Source: Hyaloscypha bicolor E
Taxonomy: Eukaryota > Ascomycota > Leotiomycetes > Helotiales > Hyaloscyphaceae
Assembly: GCF_002865645.1 (NCBI RefSeq)
Contig: NW_020194693.1
Span: 1,364,001 to 1,428,000, forward strand
Reading direction: 5' to 3'
DNA length: 64,000 nt
How positions within the stretch are numbered: the stretch's first letter is position 1; each line of letters opens with the position of its first letter. The position numbers and the translations under genes were made by a program. Shown piece by piece: positions 22,860 to 35,064 of this stretch. Below the pieces are notes generated by a model. That model did not search any database, was not told the origin of the DNA, and saw nothing but the letters and a program-made list of their open reading frames with translations.

Positions 22860-25800
22860 AATTTCTTATTATAAATAAAAACTTTTACTTCAAATATAAT
22901 ATTTTCTATAAATTACTTATCTTATAAACTATTCTCTTCTTTATAAATCTACTTTCCTTATAAACTACTATATCTCAAACTAGATATAAGCCTATAAAAT
23001 ATATAATAATAGAATATATTATAGTAAATAATTTCTTTATTAAATTTATCTAATCTAATTATTTTATAAATAATAATAATTATAAGAAATTAGTAAAAAA
23101 GTAGAAATATAAAATTAACCTAAACTTTATTAGAATAAATAAAATAACTAAGTTTTTAGATACTAAACTATTTTAATATATTCTTTATAAAATAATTAAT
23201 AATAATTTTTAGGAACTATTTAAATATAATTTTAAGAACTTTATTTATTAAAAGAACTTTAATAAATTTAAACTCTCGGAAATATTATATCTATATAAGA
23301 CCTTTTAATATAATAGTATATTTATATAATAAAACAGTAATACTAATATTATTATAACTACTTTATATACTATTATAAAAGAAATTAAATAATATATATA
23401 ATTAAATAAAAATATATTAGTAGCTAGATTAAACCTTATTAAAAAACTAATTCTATTAGGCTTTATTACTCTTATAAAAAATAAATACCTAGAACCTATT
23501 ATTTTTAATATTTCTTTACTATTACCTCTTTTACTATTTCTTCTATTACTATATCTTATATTTTTATTAGATTTATATACTAGTATAGAAGCTCTAGAAA
23601 TAAATAATATACTTCTATTATTATTATTATTATAATCTTATTTGAATAACTTCTAATTTCCTTTAATTATAAGACTTATTAGAGAAGTTACTAAAATCTA
23701 TACTAAAAAGTAAAAATATAATAAATCTAATAGTAATTTTAATTATAAACTTACTATTTTCCTTAATATTTACTAATATATAAAACTTTTATAAAAGATA
23801 CTAATATAAGCTTTTCTTATTATATTAAAGAAACTAGCTTAAAACTATTTCTATAATAATTAACTTTTAATATATATATAAAAAAGCTTATATTAATATT
23901 TATAGCTTTTTTATAATAGCTAAATTCCCGGAAAAAACAATATTTAAAACTATTTAATTACTAATTAATAAACTATATTAATTATAGTATAGTTTTATAT
24001 CTAACTTATAAAATACCGAATTCTTTTATAATAAAATTATTACTTCTTACTAAGGCTCCCGGATATATAAATATATAATCTCAGACTTTCTTATAAATCT
24101 CGGCTAACTTATTAATAAGTTCTAGTTATCTATTATTATATATAAGAGTAAATAATAAGCCAATTTCGAAATACTCTTTATTAATTAATAATACTATTCT
24201 TAGAATTCTTTAAGCTATTATTTTTCCGGAAATTATTAATATAAACCCAATTATAATTTCGGATCCTATAATAACTATTTCAAGTCCTATAATTATAATA
24301 ATTATATTTCGAAGTTATATTTTATATATAAGAAACCCAAATACTATTTATAAAAATATATATTAAAGAAATAAGAAACTAAGAAAGCTTGATTTAGAAA
24401 TAGAAATATTTATTAATTCAGATCCCGAAATACCTGTAATTTTAATAAATATTTTAGTAATACTTATATATAGTATATTACTAAAACTAAAGATAAAAAA
24501 AGTAATAAGAATAGTAAAAACAAACTAGTAAATAATACTTTTAAGGCTTTATTAATAGAAATAAATAAAAAAAAGAAATACTATTCAGATTTCTATTTTA
24601 CTTTAATTAATAGCTTTTTAGCTATTCTTATTACTTCTATTCTACTAATAACTATAACTAATACTTTTATAGATAACCTTATTTCTCTTTTCCTTATATA
24701 TTAAATAATAAATAAAAACTATATTTTAGAACCTATTAAACTCTTAATAGAAAATATTTAGACTTTTATAATTAATAATATATTAAGATATAATACTTAC
24801 TATTTTTATAGACTTATAATTAATACTAGAGCCTCTAGATATTTAACTACTAGTTCTAATTAATTTCAGGCTTTCTAGTAAACTAATAATAATATTAAAC
24901 TTAATAAAACTACTAAAGGCCAAATTAATATCTAGTTTAATATTAGATTTATATCTTCTATTAGATCTATAATAGTAAATATACTAATTAGGCAAGTATA
25001 ATTCTATATTATATTTTTAAAAATTCTATTTTTATTTAGCTTAGCTAATATAAATAAGCTCGGAATCTATTTTAATAATCTTATTAATTATCTTATTACT
25101 TTTATTAGAAATTATATATCTATAATATAATATTTCGAATACTCTTTCCTATAGCTTTATAATATACTATAAAGCTTTTTTTTCGAATTCTTTATTTATA
25201 ATTCCTGCTTTTTTATAAAAGTCGAATTATAATATCTATATAATTAATTTAGCTATTTATTTATTAGTAAATTCCGGAATATACTAAAATAAATAGGTTA
25301 TAATATTAATATAGAAGCCTTTAAATACTTTATAAAATATTATAAGTAATACTAGAAATATAACTAATTACCTAAATAATTTAAGTTTAATCTAAGAGAT
25401 AATATTAGCTTTAACTATTTTATTATTATTAATATTTTCTATATTTCTAGTAAGTCTATACTTTATATTATTAATAAAGGCACTCGATATTAAGCCGGCT
25501 AATAACTTCAGAATATTAATATAATATATATCTGAAATATATTTAAATAATACTAGATTAATAACTATTTAGGCCCTTTTAATTAAATTATAGCAGATAT
25601 TAGAATGCAGTTTACTAGTAAGAAATTTACTTAGCTTATAAATACTATAGGAACTAAGATTAAAATCATTTCTATAAAAACTTATAATTCTATTAGAATT
25701 ATAAAATACTATTATAATCTAATCTAATATATCTATTTTATTATTATAACCGAAATTAATAGAATTAATAAGAATACTATATTTTAAATAGCTTTTAAGA

Positions 25801-26210
25801 CTATTAATAATTCTATAAAACCTAATAGTATTATTCTAATTCTTTTAATTTATAGTATTTTACCTTAAATAACTAAATATAATACCCTATTACTTATTAT
25901 ATTATAGTAATTAGTAGTATTTAAAAAAGTAATAATAGAAATTCAGAAGCTTTAAGCTAGATATTAAATTATAAATACTTTAAATACCCGAAATAGTTCT
26001 AATACTACTAATATTTATAAACTATTCCTGAATTCGAATATTCTCATTTAATATAAAGGAAATACTAGTTAATTTAGTAGTTAGGATAGACTATATAAGC
26101 TAGTATAGTACGGCAGGCCGTACTTTCTAAAAATTATATTATTTTGGCAGTTTTAAGGTTTTAGTTATATAGTAAAGACTATAGCCTTTTATATATAACT
26201 TATAGAAATT
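22860..26210 (+). mobile_element. Ty1/copia-type fragment: gag, protease, integrase
   Basis: The plus-strand translation through stops shows a gag-like region (about 23.0-23.6 kb), an aspartic-protease active-site block LIINTRAS at about 24815-24837 (normally IDTGAS), then an integrase core. The integrase core includes NKGTRYQAG (about 25470), IADIRMQFTSKKFT (about 25590) and HNSIRIIKYYYN (about 25690), the D..D..E region of a fungal copia integrase. It ends after the RPYFLKI block near 26140. No reverse transcriptase follows, so the 3' part is missing. D-to-N and G-to-R changes are what RIP produces. Confidence 0.7.
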
Positions 26211-26975
26211 ATATAAGAAAGCTGGTTTTTTTATAGTTCTAGAAAATAATTCCTTTTGAGTATTTAATTAATTAAGCTTTTATATACTATATACTATTTA
26301 TATTTTACTATTTATATTTTACTATTTATACTTTTAATTTATTATTTTACTATTAAATTACGTTTTATACTCTAGTATACTTTATATAAGTTTTTGTCTT
26401 ATTATAGTTTCCCTCTTATAGTATCTAAGTAAATAATAAATTAAACTTAGACTTATAAGGCCTTATAAGGCCCCTTAAGCTTCTATAAACTTATTATATA
26501 TAATAAGAGCTTAAATTTTAGGAGTTAGATAAAGTATAAAAAGTTTATAATTTTAATTACATATAACCTTATATATTATAAGGTGTAATTTTTTACTTAT
26601 ATAAAATGCAAAAAATTTCTATATAAGCCTATATAGAAATAATCACGTGCTTTGTAGTTCCCGCAATATTAAAGATATTAAAAATCGGAGACTAGGAGAT
26701 TAATTACTATAAGATATATAATAATTTCAATTAATATGACTTATATTAGTTAGTATTTTGGTAGGCTTTTTTTTCATTTTGTTGCTTTTGGATCGGAATG
26801 ACTATAGTTCACTAATTATTCTGGAAGGGTTCATTGGCTAACTACCTAAACTACTCAGCCGCCTAACTAAAAAATCCTACTATTTAATTAAAGCCTTAAT
26901 ATAATTATAATTTCTATTAAACACTAATACTTTATAGTATTTTCGACCCCCTGATAGCTATATATTACTTTAAAA
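26211..26975. other. RIP block edge upstream of the GH5 remnant
   Basis: AT-rich DNA that gradually gains GC. It includes ATCACGTGC near 26642. No gene is recognised. The last 100 bp may be the RIP-eroded 5' part of the GH5 gene, because family-like sequence begins abruptly at 26977. Confidence 0.45.
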
Positions 26976-26976
26976 C

Positions 26977-27873
26977 TACGTGGTATTACCCTATTCCGAT
27001 GAGATGGCGAGGAACAATCCAAAGATTGCAGCAGAATTGTTGTTTGCCAACCAAGATCTTATTGGGTTGAGGGCCTTGGATGTCTATGTCGCTGTGGTCG
27101 AGAGTCTGACTGAAGCCGGCATCGCCGTCATCCCAAACAACCATATCACGCAAGCAGCTTGGTGTTGTGGAATCAACCTATGCGATACCGCTTGGTGCAA
27201 CGATCACCTTGGGTCAGTTTGTCGAGTCAGCCAGACAGAAGACCAATGGATTGAGAACTGGGTGAAGATCATATCGTTCTTCACGAACAACCCCCTAGTC
27301 ATTAGAGCAGACCTGCGCAACGAGCCTCGAGGCTTCTGGGCTACAACGCCATGGGGGAAGTGGGCTACTGCTGCAGAATGTGCTAGTAGCAAGTTGCTCG
27401 CCATCAATCCGGACTGGCTCATGTTCGTCGAAGGAGTCTCGTCGTCCAATGACCTTTCAGGCGTCCACAAGCGACCCGTCGTGGTTGATGTCCCGGATCA
27501 CGTAGTATATTCCGTCCATGTGTACAGTTGGTCAGGATGGGGTAGTCGGGAGGGTGTGTACGCAGAGCGGCCGTTTATGTCGTTTGTCAAATCGATGAAG
27601 GAGAACTGGGCGTATCTTCTCGAGGAGAACATCGCTCCTGTCTTGGTTAGCGAGCTTAGCAGGCTGCATGAACCAAGCGAGGGAGATTTTCGTTACTGGA
27701 ACAACTTGTTAGAGTTCCTGAAGTTCGTTGACGCTGGCTTTGCGTATTGGGCTATCAACCCGAGAAAGCCTGACGACAATGAGAAGGAGAGTTATTCGCT
27801 TGTCGAGGATGATTGGGAGACCCTGATTTTGGACTGTCGACTTCGAGACATGCTGGAGCTTAACAGGCAATGA
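26977..27873 (+). pseudogene. Glycoside hydrolase family 5-like enzyme, 5' end lost
   Basis: About 298 codons of a cellulase-fold GH5 protein remain. Visible motifs are LPYSDEM at the start; NNHITQAAWCC; ADLRNEPRG, holding the likely acid/base Glu; VYSVHVYSW; and VLVSELS, holding the likely nucleophile Glu, where related enzymes usually read WVGEFG. The C-terminus is intact, ending in a TGA at 27871-27873. The signal peptide and first one or two strands of the barrel are missing. The first in-frame ATG is 27004, in the middle of a conserved block, and a stop lies a few codons upstream of 26977. The break coincides with the edge of the RIP block, so loss by RIP leakage or transposon insertion is likely. 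Both catalytic Glu survive but the product should not fold. Subfamily is uncertain. Confidence 0.75.
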
Positions 27874-29697
27874 TATTTACTCTTCGGGTGGTTGTTGTGT
27901 TGAGGTTACATTGCAGCGCATACGACGTATCGATATCTGCGCTGTCTTGTACTGTCCTAGACATCGTGACTCGCACCCTGCATATTCATTCCTCCCTTCT
28001 TGCATCCGATCACAGATGTCAAGGAGCGGTTGATCTGTATCCGAATCCTATTTTTGCTCTGAAAATAGCCTTCCGTGCAGTGGTGCTCGATCTTTTGGCC
28101 GGGTTTGCGATTTGACTTGCACCTGTGAAACGAGGGGGGTTTTGAGCTGAGGTTAAATCGATGGGTGGAGCAGAGTCTGAGGGTGAGGTGGGGCCGGAGG
28201 GGCTGTCACGTGCTTTTTCTTTGGTGTTGAAGAAAGATTGGATTGAAAGAGGCCTTTCATGAGTTAGCTGGAGAGCTTAAAATGTGGGTTTCCGTCTGGG
28301 TGAAGTTAGCGTTTGGCTGGCGTTAGTTTGAGCACGTGTAGGGTTTCACGTGATTATGAAAGAGCAGCGAAATCGGCTCTGCTTTTATCCGCCGTGGCGT
28401 ACTGCATCCGGAGCACGCATCCGGAGCACCTTCATGTCTTTACTTCTATTTTTAGCTCATGAACGCCTTCCAATGGAATGCATGTGACTTTGTACCCAAT
28501 CCCGAACCTCAGCTTCCCATCTCCGAGATCTGGGGACCTCACCCAACTCAGTCAGGTCTTCTTACCCGAAAATGGAAATATTGAATCTCACACCTCGCAT
28601 GTAGAAAAATTGCCGTGCCAACAGTCCTCGGGTCCATCGATCCTATAGGGCTATGTTCCTTCGCACGTAATCCCTTACCAATCATTAGCATTTTCTGGTG
28701 CAGCGGCTGTATGACGCGCTGCAACGATCACTGGCTGGTTGATGTAAGAGGAGCGGAGGAGCGGAGGAGCACAGAGCAAAGGGAGGAGGGAGAATCAGTC
28801 CACGCAAAGGTGATGGGGAAGCTGATCATAAGAGGGAAATACTTCTCCCTTGGGGGTTGGATTGCTGTTCGCGAATGGTGGATGTGTGGGTGTGCTTCCC
28901 CGGATTTGCTTGGCCAACGCTGGTGGTGAGGGGCAGATGCGGATGCGTTGCGCCACTTCAGGAGGCTTTACCCCGCAATCTATCGAGACCTCTGACGCCA
29001 AGCGCTGTACTTCCAGCACCGTACCCAGAGAAATGTCAGCCTGCAGACTGGATAAAGTAACTTTTGCCCCATCAAATACAAACGACACGCGGATTCCACG
29101 AATGGACAAATCTTTCAGGAAGGAGGTATTATTGTGTTAGAGAGCACAGAGTGGATGCTGGAAAACAATCGGAAAGATACCGAAATCCCTCATGTGGGTT
29201 ACCGCCGATGTCCCGAGACATCTCCGATCCTCGACTTGAAGCAAGGGAATGTGACAGCGTGACACAGGGAATGTTACCCCGCGTTAGCAAGCAAAGACTG
29301 AAATCATTGTTTCTGGAGCTGTAGGAAGCCCGTGAGAATGACATTCAATCGAACATTGGAGGCGAAGTGTACATCATAGTTTATATGAAGCTTCAAAATG
29401 GACGTGACGCGTGATAACCTTAAGGGGCTTCAATCCCGAATCCCCGACGCAAGGCCCTCGTCGGGATTGCTTGAGGAATGCCACCGCAACTCCCGTGAGC
29501 AGCAGCTACCTGCCCTAGCTCTCGGAGACGTGGGAACAGACAGAGACGGACCAGCAGTCTGACGTCTGACCTCCTCCCGAGAGCGAGCGATGGATGGCTG
29601 GAGCGTGTCTGACGGCACGCAGCTGCGGGTGGAGCAGACGCAGGAGGAGGGCGAGTACCTGCCTACGCCTACTACTTGCGGATGAAAGATGAGCAGA
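27874..29697. other. Intergenic region
   Basis: Balanced-composition DNA between the GH5 remnant and the formate dehydrogenase promoter. Many short frames occur on both strands, none with a recognisable domain or good codon pattern. It includes GTCACGTGC (28207) and TTCACGTGA (about 28347). Confidence 0.5.
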
Positions 29698-29745
29698 GAC
29701 GGGGGAGGGGAAGGGGAAGGGGAAGGGGAAGGGGGAGGAGCTGCG
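29698..29745 (+). promoter_or_regulatory. Polypurine GGGGAA repeat in the formate dehydrogenase promoter
   Basis: Successive G4-G5 tracts separated by A or AA lie about 35 bp upstream of a TATA box. The tract could form a G-quadruplex or exclude nucleosomes; that is inference. Confidence 0.5.
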
Positions 29746-29776
29746 TCGGCATGGCGAGGGGAGGGGAGGAGAGGAC

Positions 29777-29784
29777 TATAAAAG
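29777..29784 (+). promoter_or_regulatory. TATA box, formate dehydrogenase
   Basis: TATAAAAG in a GC-rich context, followed by C/T-rich leader DNA (29815-29935) typical of highly expressed fungal genes. A likely 5' UTR intron follows: GTGCGT donor at 29949 and GCTGCAG acceptor at 30092. Confidence 0.6.
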
Positions 29785-30189
29785 CGGGAACTGCCCCCGG
29801 GGAGCAAGTCTGCATATATTTCATCTCGTCTGCTTGAATTTAATTTGATTCACTTCACTTCTTTCATCTGCTCGCACTTACCCCTCCATCCACAACCAAC
29901 CCAACACAACTCCTCCCCGTCGGACAGTCTGACTTGACACTACAAAAAGTGCGTACACCCCGACTCCTCTCAATTGCCTCGTACCGTCCTCTGCTCGGTC
30001 GATTCCCATCGTCTGCGGATCAATTGCTCCCATCGCCCGAGGTGTCTGTTATTACGTAGCCGTTGTACTGATGTCTGTCTCTTTGGCTGCAGGCAATCTT
30101 GCGACCCCGCACTCCGGCAGGTTGATCATCCAACACAAGCACCGCTCTCTCCCTAATCCAATTCTCACTAAAACATCAAATTAGTCAAA

Positions 30190-31615
30190 ATGGTATTGCT
30201 CACTCGTTCGCTCTGCCGCTTCGCGCGTCCTGCACTCACATCTTCCTTCCACTCTGCTGCGCGGCCGGCCCACAATGCACGGGTGCTGTCTCGTGGGGCC
30301 CTCGCGCTGCGGCACAATCTTGGGAGCATCAGAACGCTGACAGGGAAACGTGAAAAGGTCAAGGTCCTCCTTGTGTTGTACGACGGCAAGAAGCACGCCG
30401 AGGAAGTAAGTTGCCCCGTCTGCCACTCCACAGCCAGCTGGCAGATGCTAATTGATCCAGGTGCCCGAGCTTCTAGGCACGACAGAGAACGAGCTCGGTA
30501 TCCGCAAATGGCTTGAGGATCAAGGACACACGCTCATCACTACATCCGACAAGGAGGGCGAGAACTCCAAGTTCGATCAGGAGCTGGTTGACGCTGAGAT
30601 CATCATCACTACACCGTGCGTCGTCTGCTCAATTGGCAGGACTATTCTGACATTCGCAGCTTCCACCCAGGTTACCTCACCGCCGAACGTCTCGCAAAGG
30701 CCAAGAAGCTGAAGCTTGCCATCACTGCTGGTATTGGATCCGACCACGTCGACCTGAACGCTGCGAACACGACCAATGGCGGCATCACCGTTGCTGAAGT
30801 CACCGGCTCCAACGTCGTCTCGGTCGCCGAGCACGTCGTCATGACCATCCTCGTCCTCGTCCGCAACTTCGTCCCCGCACACGAACAAATCCAGGCTGGT
30901 GAGTGGGATGTCGCTGCCGCTGCCAAGAACGAGTTCGATCTCGAGGGCAAGGTTGTCGGTACCGTCGCTGTAGGACGTATTGGAGAGCGTGTCTTGAGAC
31001 GTCTGAAGCCGTTCGACTGCAAGGAGCTTCTGTACTTCGACTACCAACCCCTCAAACCAGAGATCGAGAAGGAGATTGGTTGCCGACGTGTCACGGATTT
31101 GGAGGAGATGTTGTCACAGTGTGATATTGTTACCATCAACTGCCCTCTCCACGAGAAGACCCGAGGTCTCTTCAACAAGGAATTGATCTCCAAGATGAAG
31201 CCTGGTAAGCTATCTCTCCACATTTGTTTATTTCGATGCTGACGATACAGGCTCCTGGCTCGTCAACACCGCCCGTGGCGCCATCGTCGTCAAGGAAGAC
31301 GTCGCCGCGGCCCTCAAGTCCGGCCACCTCCGCGGCTACGGCGGTGACGTGTGGTTCCCGCAACCCGCACCCAAGGACCACCCCCTCCGCTACGCCAAGA
31401 ACCCCTTCGGTGGCGGAAACGCCATGGTTCCCCACATGTCTGGCACGTCGCTCGATGCGCAGAAGAGATACGCCGACGGCACCAAGAGCATCCTGGAGAG
31501 CTACCTGTCTGGAAAGCATGATTATAGACCGCAGGATTTGATTGTGACGGGTGGTGATTATGCGACGAAGGCGTATGGTGAGCGGGCTAAGATTAGTGCA
31601 GCGAATAAGGCATAG
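30190..31615 (+). CDS. fdh: NAD-dependent formate dehydrogenase
   Basis: Oxidises formate to CO2 with NAD+. Proposed exons are 30190-30405, 30461-30615, 30660-31204 and 31251-31615, joined by introns of 55, 44 and 46 bp with GT-AG ends; CTAAT or CTGAC branch sites are visible. The product is 426 residues. The core starts at [17 protein letters not shown] (about residue 57) and follows the formate dehydrogenase pattern: [32 protein letters not shown]; the Rossmann segment [29 protein letters not shown] with the substrate-binding Arg; QPAP; and [13 protein letters not shown] with the catalytic His. The first 55 or so residues are Arg/Ser/Ala-rich without acidic residues, a likely mitochondrial presequence that many fungal homologues lack. 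A TATA box and probable leader intron precede it. Function is confident; mitochondrial location is inferred. Confidence 0.95.
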
Positions 31616-33571
31616 GTGAGAGGACGATACCAGTGGATGATGAATCGAGGGATTTGGAAAACATGGCAAAAGTGTTATGTGCTGTAGCTTTAGGAATGGT
31701 ACCTTTAACTTTGACGATCGACGATCAAATGGAACAATTATTTGCAGGCATTCGTTGTTTGTGCTTGTGTAATGGTGAGGCGAGACTTGATGGCGAAGGA
31801 GTGGCAACGTTGCGTGTCGTAACTTGCTCGAGCTGCTCGAGGGAAAAGGCATTCCTCTTGTTCCTCTTCCTAATCGATCACCACCTTTCGAAGCCAAAGC
31901 CTAGGCGCTGTGCTGTGCTGCGTTGTACTGTGCTGTGTAAAATCGGTCAGTATAGAGGCTGTTCTTCCTACTATTTTGTGAGAAAAATTTGTAACGGGAG
32001 TGTGCTATGAGGGAATCAATCGCGAAGGGGTAAGTGAGGGGAGGGGAGGGGGGAAGAGGGGTGTTTGTTGCTTAGTGGTCAAGGACGGGATGAGTGGGGA
32101 TCGTACGGTAAGTACTTTGGGTCATGAGGAGGCGGGAAGGGAGAAGGTGAATGGAGAGTGGGGCGGGGGGAGCTGGGGAGTTGGGGAAAGAATGAAAGGA
32201 AGGAAAGAAGGGGAAGGGGAGAAATTTGCGGACTGGTCGGGAGTGCGCGGGGTGAAGAGTAATGAAAGAAAGAAAGATGAGGGTTTACGGGGTGCGGCAG
32301 CGAGAGGGGACGTCATCTACAATGGGTGAGGCTGTATTGGATGGATGGATGGATTGTAGGTGTGGAGGGAGGGCTGTAGGGGGTGTGTGGAGGGGAGGGG
32401 GTGTTAACATAAGGCAGGAGGCGTGGAAGAGTTTGGTAGGTCTTGGGGTTCGAGTTTTGGGTTGGGTTGGTTGTGGGTGGCTGGTGAATTTGAGACGTGG
32501 AAGTGAATAGCATGGGGAAGAGATGATCGTAGGAGGACAATAGGTATATTTATCCTCTTGCTGTTCCTTTCCTTTCTTTGAATCCACGCACATAACAGGG
32601 TTAGAAACAGAAGAGACCAGGGAACGGGGTTTGGCGGTCGGTCTTGGGGTGGATTTGGCTTAATTGGTTACTGTTTAGTCTTTCTTTCTTGCTTGTTTGC
32701 TGCTTACGAGCGAGGCGTGTATAGCGAGATGTGTAGAGATGGGAGGAGTAGAAGGGAACTTAGGGAGGTATTGTATGTGTTTAATGAACCAGATGCTATC
32801 AAGGCGCGGGATAAGAGTGGGACAATAAGGGGCGAAGAAGTATAAGTTAATGCTATAAATAGGGAAGAGATAGGAAGAGGGAGATAGGGCGAAGGGGGAG
32901 GATCTTGAGGCTCCGGGGAAAGACGTGCTGTATGACTCCTATCCGGCACCGCATCCAGGGGGTGAAGATATGACATTGGCGGTGTTGAGGGAAGGAGGTG
33001 AGGAAAGGGTAATTACAACACCAGAATATCAGAATGAGAACATCTTCCAGGCGAGTAGGAAAGTCAGTCCTCTTGAATAGAAGGGAAGAGATAGAGCGAT
33101 ATCCACCTTGCTCTTATGGTATATCTGCTATTCGAAACGTACTTAATACTTTCTGAGGCCCAACTTTTTCACTCTCCTATTGGCATTCTCCCTGTTTCAT
33201 CATATTAGCGAGATTTAGCGAGCCAGCCCCTATAGTTCTGCATACTCAACTACCCCTCTTTATCTGTTACAATATATCTTTCAGTTCATATTTAGACTGT
33301 TATCTGAACTCACAGTTTTCTTAATTATGATAGATGAATAATACAGGGGCCTTTTCGAAGTCTATTGAATATCTTCCAGGCAAGGAAGAAATGCAACTCT
33401 CCGTTGGTCACCAAAGTGACTCCTCTGGCATACTTCCAATATTATACAACCATTTCATCGGCTCATTATTGCTGAAGTTAAACATTTTATCTGTTACCTA
33501 GAAAGACTATGAGTGGTAAGTTATATAATTCTGCCCCACCATAAATCCGAGCCCAGCATCAGCTCAGATGG
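31616..33571. other. Intergenic region, purine-rich
   Basis: This follows the formate dehydrogenase stop. The plus strand is strongly G/A-rich at about 32030-32450, with runs such as GAGGGGAGGGGAGGGGGG and a GGAT repeat near 32340. Long open frames here on both strands are low-complexity and unlikely to be genes. Confidence 0.5.
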
Positions 33572-33692
33572 TGTCACGTGCTGCGCACAGGCGTGTATAT
33601 AGCTTCTTCACCGCCATTAGGGCACCACCATTCCTTACAACATATACAAACACACCCACATTCCACTTCCACAGCTTGTCCAGGCCGTGACA
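33572..33692 (+). mobile_element. 121-bp MITE, second copy
   Basis: Starts TGTCACGTGCTGCGCACAGG and ends CAGGCCGTGACA. It aligns along its length with the reverse complement of the insertion at 17212-17343, with shared blocks GTCACGTGCT.CGCACAGGC, GGGCACCA.CATTCCTTAC and CAGGCC.TGACA. Copy differences are indels and substitutions, not purely C-to-T. The flanks GATGG/GAGGG could be a decayed 5-bp target duplication. It lies about 145 bp downstream of the NmrA-like gene's stop. Confidence 0.75.
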
Positions 33693-33836
33693 GAGGGTAT
33701 GCTCGAATACATCTGTTGGAGGTCATCAAGACTTGTATTAGGGAGACAAAAGTTGTGAGTGCGACTATCATCTAACAAATTAAGAAGCAAGCAGTGAGAA
33801 CTAGACTTCCACCCTGCCATGCATTCGGTTCCTCGC

Positions 33837-35064
33837 TTAAAGTTTCCCCTTCCTTCCATCCTCACCAATCTTCAAGATCGCCGTCTGATTTTCCTTCTGC
33901 ACCCTGTCCCAGAGACTTCCTTTCCCAGCTTCTCTCCCTTTCTGATCCTCTTTCCTGAGAAACTCCTCTGCACTCTTGATCCTGTCCGGATGAATTTCAT
34001 CCAGCAACGCATAATCCCTCTTAATCACATCATTTTTCCATGTATTCCAAAATCCAGTAAAGTTATCTTTGAAACTCATTGTGCTCTTGTCCTTGGGGTC
34101 AGCATTGTACCCAGCTGGTATATCGCCAGCACGATCTCTGAACATGATCTTCCAATAGTCCTCAAGACTCGTATCGATGTATTGAGCAGGATGGCCTGTA
34201 ACTTTCTCGAAAGCGGCAGCAAGCTCAACGTACGGGATTGGCGCAATTGCAACTTCGAGATCCAAACCACTCGCACGCTCTGGATGATCGAACAGCCAAC
34301 GAACATAGTACTCGCAGTCATCAAGTGCAACATGCACGACTGACCCCTTTCCCAACGGCACACGCCAGGTGACGACACCGTCCTCAACCGTTGGCGTCAT
34401 GACCGTCATACTCGAAATTGTCATTTCAATGTATGGCCCAGTTGTAAAGAGCGCGGCTCCCATGCGCTCCTTGTTCTTCTGGTTTTGGAACAGAATCCAT
34501 TCTCCGATCCGCCCTTTGCCATCATAATGTCCTGTCCGGAACTTCGAGTCGTATCCGCCCTTCTTCAAGGCATAATCTAAGTTTCCATAAACAAAGAACT
34601 TGATCCCTTGCTCGAGTGCAATTTCATAGGAGCGGATAGCCCAGTACATTTCCGTCTTCTCACCGGTGTTGAATCCATCAATGTTGACGAAAGCACCGTC
34701 GCAACCGCTGAAACCTTGCTGGAGCTTCGATTCGTCACCGAACGTGCCTTCCATGAGCTCAACATTGCCGAGTGAGAGGAGCTCTTGGGCACGCTTGGAT
34801 GTTGTGTCGCGAGTGAGAACACGGCATGAGTATTTCTTGTCTTTAACAAGGCCGCGGATGACGGGAATGCCTTGAACCGACAAGTTAGCATAGCCGTTCA
34901 ACAAGAGTCTTGAGAGCGAATATGGCAAGCTCTCAAAACATATCTGTAAACATTTCTTGAGATCTAAGATTCATACGCAACTGTGAAGATAAGGTAAAAT
35001 TATACGTACCCTGAGCACCAGTGCCGCCAATAACGAAGATTTTGGAGACCTGTTGAGAAGCCAT
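33837..35064 (-). CDS. NmrA-like family NAD(P)-binding protein
   Basis: Exon 1 is 35010-35064 and exon 2 is 33837-34870, separated by a 139-bp intron (donor GTACGT, branch GCTAAC, acceptor TTCAAG); the product is 362 residues. The start MASQQVSKIFVIGGTGAQG gives a Rossmann GGTGxxG dinucleotide-binding motif, then IPVIRGL and RVLTRD, typical of atypical short-chain dehydrogenases of the NmrA group. Later blocks (FVYGNLDYALKKGG; GPYIEMTISSM; VALDDCEYYVRWLFDHPE) fit the substrate-binding half. NmrA-like proteins act as redox sensors or reductases; the substrate cannot be told. The exon join restores the conserved GAQGIPV stretch, supporting the model. A MITE lies just beyond its 3' end. Confidence 0.85.

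Noticed and set aside
28600..29350. Overlapping open frames on both strands as genes
   Set aside because: No conserved motif, mutually overlapping, and no splice pattern that yields a recognisable protein.
32000..32600. Open frames in purine-rich DNA downstream of formate dehydrogenase
   Set aside because: They reflect low-complexity G/A strand bias and give simple Pro/Ser- or Gly/Arg-rich translations.
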